From positions 94,626 through 158,625 of the forward strand of contig JAMKCH010084986.1 in assembly GCA_023653785.1 (NCBI GenBank): DNA of 64,000 nucleotides. The letters are read 5' to 3'. The notes beneath the pieces are model-generated. The model did not search any database and had not been told where the DNA came from. It saw only the letters and a program-made list of their open reading frames with translations. The DNA comes from Ophioderma brevispina (taxonomy: Eukaryota > Echinodermata > Ophiuroidea > Amphilepidida > Ophiodermatidae). The number at the start of each line of letters is the position of its first letter. Position 1 is the stretch's first letter. Below, one piece after another: positions 44,440 to 56,025 of this stretch. The position numbers and the translations under genes were made by a program.

Positions 44440-45600
44440 TGATGAATCGGTTGGAAAAAAATAGTTGTCTCAAAATCATGCAGAAAAATGGTTAATTTTT
44501 CAAAATTGATACAAAATTGTTTGATTTAGGTCAATAAAAGCCTGAAAACACATCTAGATATGTTTGAACCAATACCCTGGTAGTTTTATTCTTCAAAATT
44601 GACAATTAAGACAAAAAATCATTTTTCCTTGAAAAATTGTGTAAAAAAAACCCAATAATCTTGGTTTAATAGTTTGTAGGTTATTGTTGACCTTTTGTAA
44701 CCCTAAAAGTAGCTTAACAGTCAAATTCTGAGAGAACCAGGCAGGACGTGGAGAATGAGGGTCAACAGATTTTCATTCAGGTTTTAAGGTTTAAGTAAGT
44801 GACCCAAGTTATGCATATCCACAATATTTTAAAAATCTCATGACCCCCCTGCTGGAAGATACAAGACCCCCTAAAATAGGGCCCTATGACCCCCTTTCCC
44901 ATGGTGTAAAATACCAATATTATGGCATTTTTAGGACATTTAAAATAAAAGAAGACTAATTTTAATCATAAAGATACTTAGCAGATGTTAAGTCAATATC
45001 TTTATCTTCAAGACATATAAAATAAAAAGGAAATATCATTGGGGTTATTCATTTTTTGACAGGGGAGTGTATCTAATTTTGACTTTGATCAAAATTGCAA
45101 AAAAAGCTACATTTTAGCCCATTTTTGAAGAAAACCAATGCAAACTTTCATATCTTTTTATCTTTTCATTTTCACACACAGTAAGATAAGTTCTGTCCAA
45201 ACTGAATTAAAAAAACAGAAATAAAAATCATGGAGCCTCTTTTGGTTTCTAGAATCAATCTGTTAGATTATGCTACTTTCCCAATAAGGCAAAAATGTAC
45301 ATTTTATGATGATTTAGCTCATCTTTTTTGCAAAAGCCTTTATAATTTAATGTCAGTCTATTATTTCTACTTGGTAATGATTAAACCCAGCTTGAGGTAG
45401 TCTAGAAACGTGGATCATTCCATTTGTCGGGGGGGGGGGGGTGGTTTTACAAGATCCCTTGAATTTTGTGAAAAAAAAGCCAAGATGTGGGAATTCATGG
45501 AGCTGGTTAATTTACAGAGAAGTAAGATAGAACTAAATAAGATATTTAAAGTACTTTATTACTTTTCCAAAGGACTGTGTAAAGATATCTATTACTTTTT
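44440..45600. other. No gene seen
   Basis: AT-rich with a G-run at about 45429-45441. A 68-codon frame (45410-45616) spans the G-run and is not credible. Confidence 0.4.
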
Positions 45601-45721
45601 CTGCTGCCCATATTGAAATGCAGCATTAGATTGTGTCAGTTCAGTTACTGACCATTATTCTGCAAAATGGGTCGCGAATATATTTTCTCATTATACTCAC
45701 GCGTTTGCGGTAATAGAATAG

Positions 45722-45877
45722 AAAATAAGGGTTTGCAGTCTTATTTATGGGCTCATAATGTATCCTCGGCCGGAAAAAATTAAAAGTAAAATGGACTCGT
45801 GCGCCTCGTCCATTATTTATTTTTTCCGACCTCGGGGACATTATTCTCCCATAAAGGATCTGCAACACCCTTATTTC
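45722..45877. mobile_element. Foldback MITE
   Basis: 'aaataagggtttgcag' at the left edge pairs with 'ctgcaacacccttattt' at the right; inner arms 'ggccggaaaaaatta' and 'ttttttccgacctc' pair, with 'aaaatggac' against 'gtccatta' around a 'tcgtgcgcctc' loop. About 156 bp. Confidence 0.85.
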
Positions 45878-46440
45878 TTAATTATAAGGGGTTAATCCGT
45901 CTTGTAACATCTGTTGCCATTAGAACTTCGTCCCTACATACGTACTACCTCGTCTTACCCAAAGCATTTATTGTGTAAACACGTTTACCAAGGGGTAGTT
46001 AACCACCCCTTGGGAATTCGCTATATGAAAGCACCATCCGGAGATTACTTATGATTTTGATGACCAGGGGTGGCTATGTATATCTTCTTTAATTGATACC
46101 AAATAAGTCATAACACACTAGTATGGATCACAATTGACGTCATAAAGTCTATTGAGTCAGCAAAATTTAAATTTCAACAGGGCAAAGTGCATTTAAATGG
46201 CGAAAATCCAATAATTTTGCCAACCACCAAAAAATTAAGGAATTCTGGATTTTATGAGTTTACGCTCTAAATGTTGTGAATGACTATTTTATAAAAAATG
46301 GTTTATAGAAATGCATACTCTGCAGCAATATAGAAAAATGTATTATGCAATTATTCAAGGCTATGTTTTTTAACGGCTTACCGTGAAGAATTGACATTCC
46401 TTTACCAGTAAAGGACAGAAAGTTCTTGCCAAAAACTGAG
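45878..46440. other. No gene seen
   Basis: AT-rich sequence after the foldback element. Nothing supportable seen. Confidence 0.4.
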
Positions 46441-46479
46441 TGATTCACCAATGTTCACTCAAATTCACTCGAGGGGGCG

Positions 46480-46612
46480 AGTGGATTTGAGTGGGTTTGA
46501 GTGGGATTAAGTGAACCTTTAAACCAAAAGAGTGGGACATCAGAGGGCAGGTAGGTAGTGATTTTAGCTTTGAGTGGGTTTGAGTGAGGATATGAGTGGG
46601 GTTGTGAGTGGG
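46480..46612 (+). repeat. GAGTGG-rich minisatellite
   Basis: 'gagtgggtttgagtggg' repeats imperfectly with a step of about 10 bases in two patches (46480-46512, 46572-46612). The minus frame 46445-46684 is a repeat shadow (Pro/Thr/His-rich). Confidence 0.75.
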
Positions 46613-47287
46613 GGATTCAAAAAAAACCCATTGTGGGGCTTGGATACTAGTCTTTGTCAGGTACTGTATACTGTAGTTATACATGTAGAAGGTGCTTAAA
46701 GACTCATTAATATTTTGTTAAGGGCCATAGAGTTAGAGAGAAAGTGCCAGAAAAGCATTTTATTTAGAACACATTTAGAATAGTGGGGATAAACTGCTAG
46801 AATATCACACAAGGGCCCGGAGAAGTCTCTATATTATAATCATGATGTAACTGTGAGGAGTCCCATTGGCTAGTACTAAATGCATCAGTGAGTGGATTTG
46901 TTTGTACATGACCAGTATAATCGGTGCTCGATTTTTCCCATTTTGATGGAGATCTGTTTTGCTCTTGATGAACCGATTCACGGGGAATGGTTAAAAGATC
47001 GTAGATTGTGTGCAAGCTAAATCAACAAGAATAGCATTTTTTTTTTTTTTAAAAGGGAAAAACATCGCTGAGAGGGTTACTTGAAGCACATTAGAGACAC
47101 AACGACTTTTGTTACTATTTGGGGGATAGTTTTAAAAAAAGTATGGGACGGTTTAGTGTACAAAAAGATTAAAACCAAATTTGGCGGATTCCCACAAACC
47201 CTCCTTGGGGTATGGCCGATAACCTGATTTTATGTTTTGGGTTCCTTTCAAAATTAAACAAAGCCGGCCAGTGGTTATTCCACGGCC
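46613..47287. other. No gene seen
   Basis: AT-rich with an A/T homopolymer near 47038. Nothing supportable. Confidence 0.4.
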
Positions 47288-49240
47288 TAAATCTAGATCA
47301 ATATACAGGACGATCAGCAATGTAAGTACATGGTAGAATCGCAAAAGCAGAAGGGTACGAGTCTGTGGGCTGAAAGTTTGGAGTCCTAGACGATTATACT
47401 AGAGCAGGTGAAAATGTGCATTACCATGATACATAGCGGCTCGGGTCCAAGACACACATTGTCCAGCTCACAATAATCATTGCACCTCAAAAGCAAGCAA
47501 ACCACCACTTCGCCTACAGCAAAACACCCCTTACATCCCACAAGTACACAACGTCCATATTGTAATTGACAAATGTGAACAAAACCAAAATGTCAGTGCC
47601 CTAGTCACGATACGAACAGAATAGCCAATCCAGCTTAACGCAATAACAGCACACTTTTGTTTTTAGAGCGCCCCCAATGTTTCAGATATTTGCGATTTTT
47701 TCACAGTTGCATTGGTATTATCTTCGATAATAATTCGTGGCTGCTGAAATGAAAACGGCCTTCCAACTGAAATAGCCGGGAACATTGCGCCATGTACTGT
47801 CTACGCTCATCCGTTAGGTGTCGTCGGTCAAGGCATGTCAAGGTAGAGTCTTTTTAGTGAGGTGACAATATTTCATCATGGACGACGTAAATTGGCGTTT
47901 CCAGCTCCGACATTACATTACAATCCGGGATCCCGATTCCAATTACAAAATCGCTTCTGTTATGACAAATTCGCAATTTTGCGCGAGTCCGCTGCAGGTA
48001 GAGGTTACAAAAATTACAACTAACTGCAACAATCTCTAATATTGAATAATTGGGAGCGCTCTTCAAAAAAATGTGCTGTTATGGGCTTTTAATATATAAT
48101 ATCATTGGCTATTACGACTGTATAGAAAACATTTGGAATCGCGTTTTAAGTTTGGGGAATCAATAAGAACAGGTAAATTACATTTGATATAAAGATGTAT
48201 CAGGGGGAAGGAATGGAAGCACGGCCTGAAGCCGTCCTGTGGATGTTGTTAAAATGAAACAGATTTGGGAAACAAAAAGCACATTTATAATAACCTGATC
48301 TAGATTTGCAGTATAAAGTAGTATTACAAAATAATCATCAATCTTCGGAGTTTATCAATTTGCCCGGGTCCTTTGTGAAGTAGTCCTACTAGTATATTGA
48401 GTGGTATGCAGAAAGACAGTTCTTGAACTAATGTAGAACTTTTAGCAGTCTCTAAATGTTTGGTTACTTGACTTTGATGACATTGGCCTTAGTATGTGAC
48501 CCTTTGCCTTCATTAACATATGAACATTGCAAGGCTCCATTGGTTTGCAATTGGATTTCCAACTTCGCAAAAAGTTAACTGACCAACGTATTTAAAACTG
48601 GACCTTGGATGACCTTCGACCATGGAGAATGTCACCTTTAACGTTACAAAGTTCTGACCTTTGACCCTTATTTACATATGGCAAGTTCAAAAACTTCACC
48701 ATGCCCCTAGATGGATCGCATGTAGATTTCACTACCGAAAAAGTTAACCGACAACCCTATTTACAATTTGATCTCGTGAATTCTGAGACCGTTGATGAAC
48801 AAGACATATGACCAGATGAGTTATGATGGTATTGAAACATTTAAAAAATCACAAATAACAAATTATTAATGCTAATGCAAACAAAATAGGGTGTTACAAA
48901 TTTTAACACCAAGTCGGTTTTTCTTTGTATGTCAAAGTATGTTGGTGTTAGTTCTGGTGTTGTGAAAGTTGGATTTTTTTAACACCACTCGGTGCTAACT
49001 GCATAATTTAATTATGGATGTTGGTGTTCTGTTGATGATTTGTTAGAGGAAAACAGCTTTAAGAGAAGCACAAATAAAACAACAAATCAAGCAGTTCTAC
49101 TAAAATAATCACCCGTTACAAAAAATATAAATGTTAACACCACAGTTTGGTGTTAATTACACCAGAGGAGTGGTCCCGTATTGATCCCAGGAGAGGTTAA
49201 TTTACACCAGTAGTAGTGTCAATTTGGCACCCGCCAGTGT
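47288..49240. repeat. 1.95-kb tandem duplication, copy 1
   Basis: Copy 2 follows directly. Shared landmarks: 'acatagcggctcgg', 'tctacgctcatcc', 'atttcatcatggac', 'gggatcccgattccaattac', 'gaagtagtcctactagtata', 'aacattgcaaggctcca'. Copies differ mainly by one-base indels. The end of copy 1 lies inside a TTAACACC-rich element. Confidence 0.92.
47878..47997 (+). CDS. Candidate first coding exon, unknown gene
   Basis: ATG at 47878 opens 40 codons ending exactly at a CTGCAG|GTAGAG donor (phase 0). It contains 'DDVNWRFQLRHYITIRDPD' and 'SNYKIASVMTNSQF'. The duplicated copy at about 49833-49959 has two one-base insertions in the first 20 bases that wreck its frame, while the rest stays similar and a GCAG|GTATAG donor remains. 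I do not recognise the protein and see no second exon. Confidence 0.45.
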
Positions 49241-51158
49241 TAAATCTATATCAATATAGGACGATCAGCAATGTAAGTGCATTGTAGAAATCGCAAAAGC
49301 AGAATGGGTAGAGTTTGTGGGCTGAAAGTTTTGGGTCCTAGACGATATACTTGGTCACAGGTGAAAAATGTGCATTACCCATGATACATAGCGGCTCGGT
49401 TCCAAGTCACCCATTGTCATGCTCACATAATAATCATTGCACCTCAAAGCACACAAACCACCTACTTAGCCTACAGCAAAACACCCCTATACTATACACA
49501 AGTACACAACGTCAATATTGTAATTGCAAATGTGCACAAAAACCAACATGTCAGTGCCCTACGTACTATACCGAACAAGAATAGCAATCCAGCTTAAAGC
49601 AATAACAGCACATTTTGTTTTAGAGCGCCCCCAATTTTCAGATAATTTGAGATTTTTGCACAGTTGCATTGGTATTATCTTCGATAATAATTCAGTGGCT
49701 GCTGAAAACGGCCTTCCAATATGAAATAGCCGGGAAATTGTGCCATGTACGTGTCTACGCTCATCCATTAGTTGTTCCGTCGGTTCAGGCATGTCAAGGT
49801 AGAGATCATTTTCGTGAGGTGACACTATTTCATCATGGACGGACGTAAATTTGGCGTTTCCAGCTCCGCCATTAAATTACAATCAGGGATCCCGATTCCA
49901 ATTACAAAATCGCTTCTTTTATGACAAATTCGCATTTTTGAGCATTACCGCTCGCAGGTATAGTTTACTAAACAATTACCAACATAACTGCAACAATCTC
50001 TAATATTAATCACATGGGAGCGCTCTTCAAAAAATGTGCTGTTATTGCTTTTAATATATAATATCATTGGCTATTACGATGTATAGAAACACATTTGGAA
50101 TCGCGTTAAGTTTGGGGAATCACATTAAGAACATTTACAATTTACATTTGATAAAGATGTTATCAGGGGGAAAGGCCCTGAAGCCGCTCCTGTGTATGCT
50201 TGTTATAAATGAACAGATTTGGGAAAATGCACATTTATAATACATGATCATAGATGCAGTATAAAGTAGTATTACAAAATAATCAATCTTCGGAGTTTTA
50301 TCAATTTGCCCGGATCCTTTGTGAAGTAGTCCTACTAGTATATTGAGTGGTATGCAGACAAGGCAGTTCTTGAACTACATGTAGACCTTTTAGCAGTCTC
50401 TAAATGTTTGTACTTGACTTCTGATGACCCTTGCCCTTAGTATGTGACCTCTGCCCTCATTAACATATGAACATTGCAAGGCTCCATTGGTTGCAATTGG
50501 ATTTCAACTTCGCAAAAAGTTAACTGACCACCGTATTTAAAACTGGACCTTGGATGACCTTCGACCTGAGAATGTCACCTTTAACGTTACAAAGTTCGTG
50601 ACCTTTGACCTTATTTACATATGGCAGTTCAAAAACTTCACCCATGACCCTAGATTGATCGCATTTAGATTTCACTACCTAAAAAGTTAACCGACAACCC
50701 TATTTACAATTTGATCTCAGTTGAATCTGAGACCGTGATATGAGACATTTGACCAGATGAGTTATGATGGTATTGAAACATTAAATAAATCACAAATAAC
50801 AAATTATATAATGCATACACTGCAAAAACTAGGGTGTTAAAATTTTAACACCAAGTCGGTGTCAAGCTTGTTGGTGTTAGTTTCTGGTGTTGAAATTTAG
50901 GATTTAACACCACTCGGTGTTACTGCATAATTTTAATTATGGATGTTGGTGTTCTGTTTATGATTTGTTAGAGGAAAACAGCTATAATAGAAGCACAAAA
51001 TAACAAAATCAAGCATTTTCTACTAAAATATCACACGTTACAAATATAAATGTTAACACCAAAGTTTGGTGTTAATTACACCAGAGGGAGTGGTCCCGTA
51101 TTGACTCCAGGAGAGTGTTAAATTACACCAGTAGTGTCAATTTGACACCCGGCAGTGT
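49241..51158. repeat. 1.95-kb tandem duplication, copy 2
   Basis: Starts 'taaatctatatcaatata', matching 'taaatctagatcaatata' at 47288. Copy 2 runs into a complete TTAACACC element (50816-51360), while copy 1 breaks off inside the same element. So the duplication junction lies within that element, at the short shared word 'taaatct'. Confidence 0.92.
49833..49959 (+). pseudogene. Duplicate of the 47878 exon, frame broken
   Basis: Aligned to 47878-47997: 'atggacggacgtaaatttgg' against 'atggacgacgtaaattgg', two extra bases, then substitutions. Either sequencing errors or real decay after duplication. Confidence 0.45.
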
Positions 51159-51360
51159 TAAAAAATGATTAACACCATATGCGGTGTAAAATTAACACCA
51201 AGCAGTGTCATAGCATACATTGTAACACCAAAATTGGTGTTAATATAACACTAACATGGTGTAATCTAACACCAGTGGGTGTGGTCCCGTATTGACTCCA
51301 GGATGGTGTTAAAATTAACACCCATGGTGTTAAAGTTAACACTCCAGTTTTTACAGTGTA
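50816..51360. mobile_element. MITE with TACACTG ends and TTAACACC palindromes
   Basis: Left end TACACTGCAAAAACTAGGGT; right end inverse TACACTGTAAAAACTGGAGT. The interior is a series of GGTGTTAA / TTAACACC words in alternating orientation and two 'gtggtcccgtattgactcca' copies about 200 bases apart. 545 bp, no coding capacity. A truncated copy occupies about 48880-49240. Confidence 0.85.
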
Positions 51361-52430
51361 CTAGCTCAGTTTCACGTATGTCTTTGCACAGCATATGCAC
51401 AAGATTTGTGCATATAAATTAACAAAAATACTGCAAGTAAACTTGCGTCATCCCACTGGCAAGATGGCAGTCTGAAACATGACCTCAGATGATCTTTGAC
51501 CTTGGTCCAGACCTTGACATAAAACCCACATATGAAGGAACCCCTATTGCACTTAACCAAATATGGTTGAAATCGGACTTCAACTTTTCGAAGAAGACCT
51601 GAAAAAAAAAAACAAAAAAATCTAACACACTGGACACACAACATACAACATACAAAACATCATGACCTAACGATGACCTTTGAACCTTGCTGGTCTATGT
51701 CCTTTGACATCATCCCATATGAAGGCACCACTATCACCCTTAACCCCAGTCTGTTAAAATTGGGACTTTCTTTATAAAAATGTTTCTTTATAACAAAATA
51801 CAAGGGCAGTTCAATTTGTTGCAAAACAACCCCATACAAATAATGGAATGTCCTATTAACCTAAAGCATGTTGATGATGCGGACAATAGACGAAGTTCAA
51901 ATTGTTGTGGTTTATGATACTTACACTTGATATGTTTGGCATTAAACTATTATGGTTAGTGTGTAAAGTCCTTAAACACAAAGAGCCATTTTTTATGATT
52001 TTTGGAAAAATGTACTTTTTATTTGGGATGTAAGTAAAATACAAAACAAGGCTCTAGGATTTTAATGCATTTTTGTAATAAGCAAAGTGAGCTAAGATTT
52101 GGTTAAAAAAAATAAACCCCCCCCCCCCCAAATTGAAAGATATGAAAGTTTTGAAGTTTTTCCTTAAAATTGGGCCATTAAAATGGAAATTTGAACAAAT
52201 TTATAAATAAGAAAATAGCCCCACCCCTCAACAAAAATGGACAGTCCATCATTGTTTTAAAAAGTTTGTATCCATTTCATGACGTAAAAAACCATGTACG
52301 TCCTGACGTCCATCCATCGTCGGTTAGAAAGCCTCTCACAATTGAGGGCACCATCACCCAACTTGAAACAAGGCGTGTAGGTGGCGGAAATGCTATATAA
52401 CGCATTATAAATTTTTTTCATAACTTGTGT
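51361..52430. other. No gene; two GACCTTTG-type direct units
   Basis: 'catgacct' then 'gatgatctttgacctt', 'cccacatatgaagg' and 'cttaacc' at 51478-51590 recurs, diverged, at 51661-51775. The remainder is AT-rich with a C13 run near 52120. Confidence 0.5.
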
Positions 52431-52433
52431 TTA

Positions 52434-52721
52434 ACTAAATCTGATGTAGATGTTACTTAAAAAGACGACTTGAAAGATTCCAGGGATGGAGATTTGAGAC
52501 TGATGCACTAAGGTTGTTCCATATTGGGGCATGGGTCGATGGGAAGAAAGAGTCTCCATAACATCTGGTTCTGTATCTGATTTGCCGGGGTTACTTCTGG
52601 TCATGACCTCTGGTGTTTCAGCCTGGTGTGTGAGATTGGTGTCCTCAGGGATCTCAAAAGTCCAGCTTGATTTGTAAAACAGGGGACCTTCTTCATTTGC
52701 GCCTAGTTTTAAAGGTTCCCA
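52434..52721 (-). CDS. 96-codon open frame, unknown protein
   Basis: Open between a TGA at 52722 and a TAA at 52431. It has natural composition: 'GPLFYKSSWTFEIPEDTNL', 'MTRSNPGKSDTEPDVMETL', 'SQISIPGIFQ'. No early Met, so it is an exon or a downstream part of a larger frame. It lies downstream of the LINE RT on the same strand but does not look like RT; it may be a host exon beside the insertion or LINE-carried sequence. No obvious acceptor at the left end of the frame. Confidence 0.4.
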
Positions 52722-52834
52722 TCAGCTCTAGCTTTATACCTGTTAATGTCCCTTTTTCCCTACTGTGAAATCATTCTTGCAGAACATAGCAGCTGTTTCT
52801 GTACCTATAAACCGTCTTACTATTTGTTGGGTGA

Positions 52835-52940
52835 TGAATCCCAGATGGAGATGCGTAACTCCAGAGTGATCTTTACCAGAGTCCTATGAGGCAGCTGATT
52901 TTTAAACACGTTCATTTGCAACCCACAGGTTTTCTGCGGA
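52835..52940 (-). pseudogene. Decayed continuation of the LINE RT
   Basis: Just past the stop at 52941, other frames read 'VLALVRRKP' and, near 52866-52835, 'LWSYASPSGIHH', which resemble the RT thumb text 'R.L(V)RRNL' and 'LEYASPVWDP' of LINE polymerases (family knowledge). So the RT frame is broken by indels rather than ending naturally. Confidence 0.5.
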
Positions 52941-53612
52941 CTAAAGCCAGGACACGTGTGCTTTCTTGCAGACTTCATCGATGTGTTTTTTCCAAGTAAG
53001 GGTGTTGTTCAAAAACCACTCCGGTACGGGTGAGAATCCACTGTTTCCAATTGCTGACCGCAAAATTAACATAGATCTTCTTTGGGGGTTCCTGGTACCA
53101 ATAGTCATGGTGACACATTTACTCGGATTGAAAGACATCAACCAGTCATTCTGCCATTTCTCAAGTTTGAGAAGGTCTTCCTGCAGCGTTGTCGCATTAT
53201 CAGCAGTGTTATAAACAAGGGCGTCGTCCGCAAACAAACGAACATTAGATGATATATTTTCAGCCAAATCATTGATGTAGAATAAAAAAGCAATTGGCCC
53301 AAGTACTGTTCCCTGGGGTACACCAGATACCACAGATGCCTGTTTGGAATACTTTCCTTCAACAAACACACGCTGACTACTGCCAGTCAAGAAATCTTGC
53401 ATCCAATCTGCAATCTGTCCTTCCATTCCATAGTACCGGAGTTTTTGGATGAGTCTTCTGTGAGGGACCTTGTCAAAAGCTTTTTGGAAATCTAAGATGG
53501 CCATATCAACTAATTTGCCTTGGTCCAGTTGTTTGGCGATGTCGTTAACAGTCAAGATAAGCTGTGTCTCTGTAGATCTACGTGGGCGAAAACCATGTTG
53601 GTTGTCATTCAA
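52941..53612 (-). CDS. LINE reverse transcriptase, partial
   Basis: 223 codons of non-LTR retrotransposon RT. Seen directly: 'HGFRPRRSTETQL' (fingers), 'ILDFQKAFDKV' with the first catalytic Asp at residue 41, 'SGVPQGTVLGP' at about 96-106, 'FADD' at 127-130 (the YADD box with Phe), then the thumb start 'WQNDWLMSFNPSKC'. It copies element RNA into DNA at the target site. The 5' part (endonuclease, RT N-terminus) is missing: homology stops at 'NDNQHGF' and unrelated AT-rich sequence begins. The 3' part decays by frameshift. Jockey/CR1-like by motif text; not assigned further. Confidence 0.9.
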   Translation of the reverse strand: MNDNQHGFRPRRSTETQLILTVNDIAKQLDQGKLVDMAILDFQKAFDKVPHRRLIQKLRYYGMEGQIADWMQDFLTGSSQRVFVEGKYSKQASVVSGVPQGTVLGPIAFLFYINDLAENISSNVRLFADDALVYNTADNATTLQEDLLKLEKWQNDWLMSFNPSKCVTMTIGTRNPQRRSMLILRSAIGNSGFSPVPEWFLNNTLTWKKHIDEVCKKAHVSWL

Positions 53613-54239
53613 TATGTATTATTACATGAGAGAAAAACTGACTTGCTCAATATTTGTTTTATATTTCAAACAGTTGCTTGAAATATGTAAAAAATAACAA
53701 TTTTCAGGTTTTTGACAAGGGTTTTGGGAGCCCATTTTAGGGGGGTCTGCTAACTTTCTGTAGGGGGGACATCAGATTTTTTCATTACCATTTCTGTGAA
53801 TACTTTGGGGAACTTAATAAAAGAACAAAATATGAGTACAAAATTCTGACCCTCTTTCTCCTGGATTTTGCTATAGTGCCTGGTTTTCTCAGAATTTCAC
53901 TCTTAAGACTGTATTAAATTATTATTTATATTATTTTGATATCAGATGAAAGGCCATATTTTTCTCATTGTCTTCCTGAAATTTCAGCTTTCAAATTCAT
54001 TCTGTTCTCAAGACCTTGAACGTCCCCTTTATGAAAGGATCATCTGACATCACCCGCTTTTCCTTTTCATTGGCAAATGCACGGCATGACATGTGTGGCA
54101 TATTTTGATATACAGCCGTTTCACCGTCTTTTTTATTGAGCCATTTTTTTTGCCATTGTAATGCTGTAGCTTTCTTTGATACACTTTTAGTTTTTATCTT
54201 CCCAGTCTTTTGACGTCCAATCTACTCCACCCTCTCATC
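53613..54239. other. No gene seen
   Basis: AT-rich sequence upstream of the truncated RT. The rest of the LINE is not found here. Confidence 0.4.
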
Positions 54240-54261
54240 TAAATGGCTGTATTCCTGAAAT

Positions 54262-54600
54262 TGCCCATTCCACAAATGGCTTTGATTAACTCATTCCTTA
54301 ATAGAACAACTGTCTTACGCTCAAGAAATTGCCTGCAGTGTTACGAAGTCCTGTATTTGATTTCCGAATTTGTCTGTATATACCTTATGCATGGATTCTG
54401 ATCATTTGTGTTTTAAAATTGGGAGGATTCCCAAACCAGCATCTAACCCTTACAATCATTGCCATGCCAACTTTTTTATTTTGTCTAACAAATTTCAAGT
54501 ACAAACACATACCAAATCCTTTTAGTACGTAACCCATTTGAAAATTTGGGCGATTGCAGTCTTTAGCTTGGTATGTTTTTCAAGTAAGAACCAAATCTAA
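54262..54600 (-). pseudogene. MULE-like transposase fragment, broken copy
   Basis: Homologous to 33612-33925, including 'tctgatcatttgtg...aaaattgggaggat' and 'tttgtctgtatataccttat', but with indels that break the frame. Followed at 54605-54650 by a short tandem of 'gtcaggtttcctttga'. Confidence 0.55.
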
Positions 54601-54629
54601 TTTGGTCAGGTCAGGTTTCCTTTGAAGTG

Positions 54630-55870
54630 TCAGGTCAGGTTTCCTTTGAGGCTGCTACTGGTGTCCTGGCAACCAGTACTACCTGCACCCAATTGGATCT
54701 GCAACGAAATATCTGATGAGGGTAGCTGGTTACCCTGATAGAATGAAGATCTACCTACAAGGTTGTCGGCTCTGGAGAGCCTAATGGCGGCCATCCAGCA
54801 CATGATTGTCTTGCATGGTGGGCCGGGGGTTTCCAAAGGCTAGCCCACCGCCGAAAACTGTGATCCTGACGTCAGGAAGGGTTATCCGGTCAATATCTCT
54901 TTGCCTCCAATAAATCCTCACACGCATTATTGCTGAGTGCGAGGTGTATCCGCCACCCCCCCCCTTTATGGGGAACAAAACGATTAAACTTTGGTTTAAA
55001 GACCCTATCAGTGATTGAAAATATTTGAAATTTGCAGGATAGCTTCAATGTGAAGAATAAGTCTGTAAGAATTCTCATAAGTATACCTTTTTCATCTGTA
55101 AATTGACACAAAAGGAAGAAAACGGCAGTGTTCCAAGATGCTATTCTCTCATTCAATTACGTGTGTAGTAATTGTCCGTATCGGACAGTAATGACTACAA
55201 TCTCCGATTCTGTCCTATTAGGTTGCTCTTGGTCATTAATCATTTGCAGGTAGGTTAGGATACCTGTCCTTGTTACATTATACATCAAAAACCTGATTTC
55301 TGATGATTTTTTTCGATGTGGCTGATCTCAAAGTCACTGATAGGTTTAACTAAAGCCGTGAAGGTCCCGAAGTTGACTCACCACAAACTATGCTTGTCAC
55401 AGACTGCAAAGATATTATCTTAATTAGTACTGCATGAGAGACTAACGTTTATCAATCGCCCCATAAGAGAATGCATGTAAATGAAATAATCTCACATATC
55501 TCCAAAAACAAAGGGGTTCTATGGATATTTTTGCATCAGAGTCCAGAAATTTTGTTTTGCTTATGAGAACAATCCCTCAACTTGGGTTCTGACCCTTAAG
55601 AACCTTTTGAGAAAATTGGAAAATTGGTTGGTAGTATTTACACATACTCATGGGCTCTGGCGAGCATCAAGCATTTTCCCACGGTGTTACGTCACTGGCT
55701 GGCTAAGTTAATATGCATGATCATACTTTCCGCACAGCCATAGGTGCATCCATTGCAAGCCCTCTCCCAATGAGAATACCCACACACTAAATAATAGGGC
55801 ATATGCAAACAAATTCATGATTTTAACAAAAACCTTGGAACAAGTGTACACATTAATGTTGATAAACCGC
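54630..55870. other. No gene supported
   Basis: A 68-codon minus frame (54630-54836) has fairly natural text ('GNQLPSSDISLQIQLGAG') and starts just after the tandem words, so it may be retroelement-derived. Otherwise AT-rich. Confidence 0.3.
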
Positions 55871-56025
55871 TGTACAAACTCAATCCTGTGATATGTCAAG
55901 AACTAAATTCCAAAATATTCTTTAGAGTAGAAAAAGTTATTAACAAATTCGGTAAAAAAGACAAAGTTTGCTATGAAAATGGATCAGTTACCACTCCCAT
56001 TGCAATGTAACGTAAGACAACTTCT

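Noticed and set aside
52941..53612. Retroviral or LTR-element RT
   Set aside because: FADD with RSTETQL and the GVPQG spacing fit non-LTR RT; no protease, integrase or LTR seen nearby.
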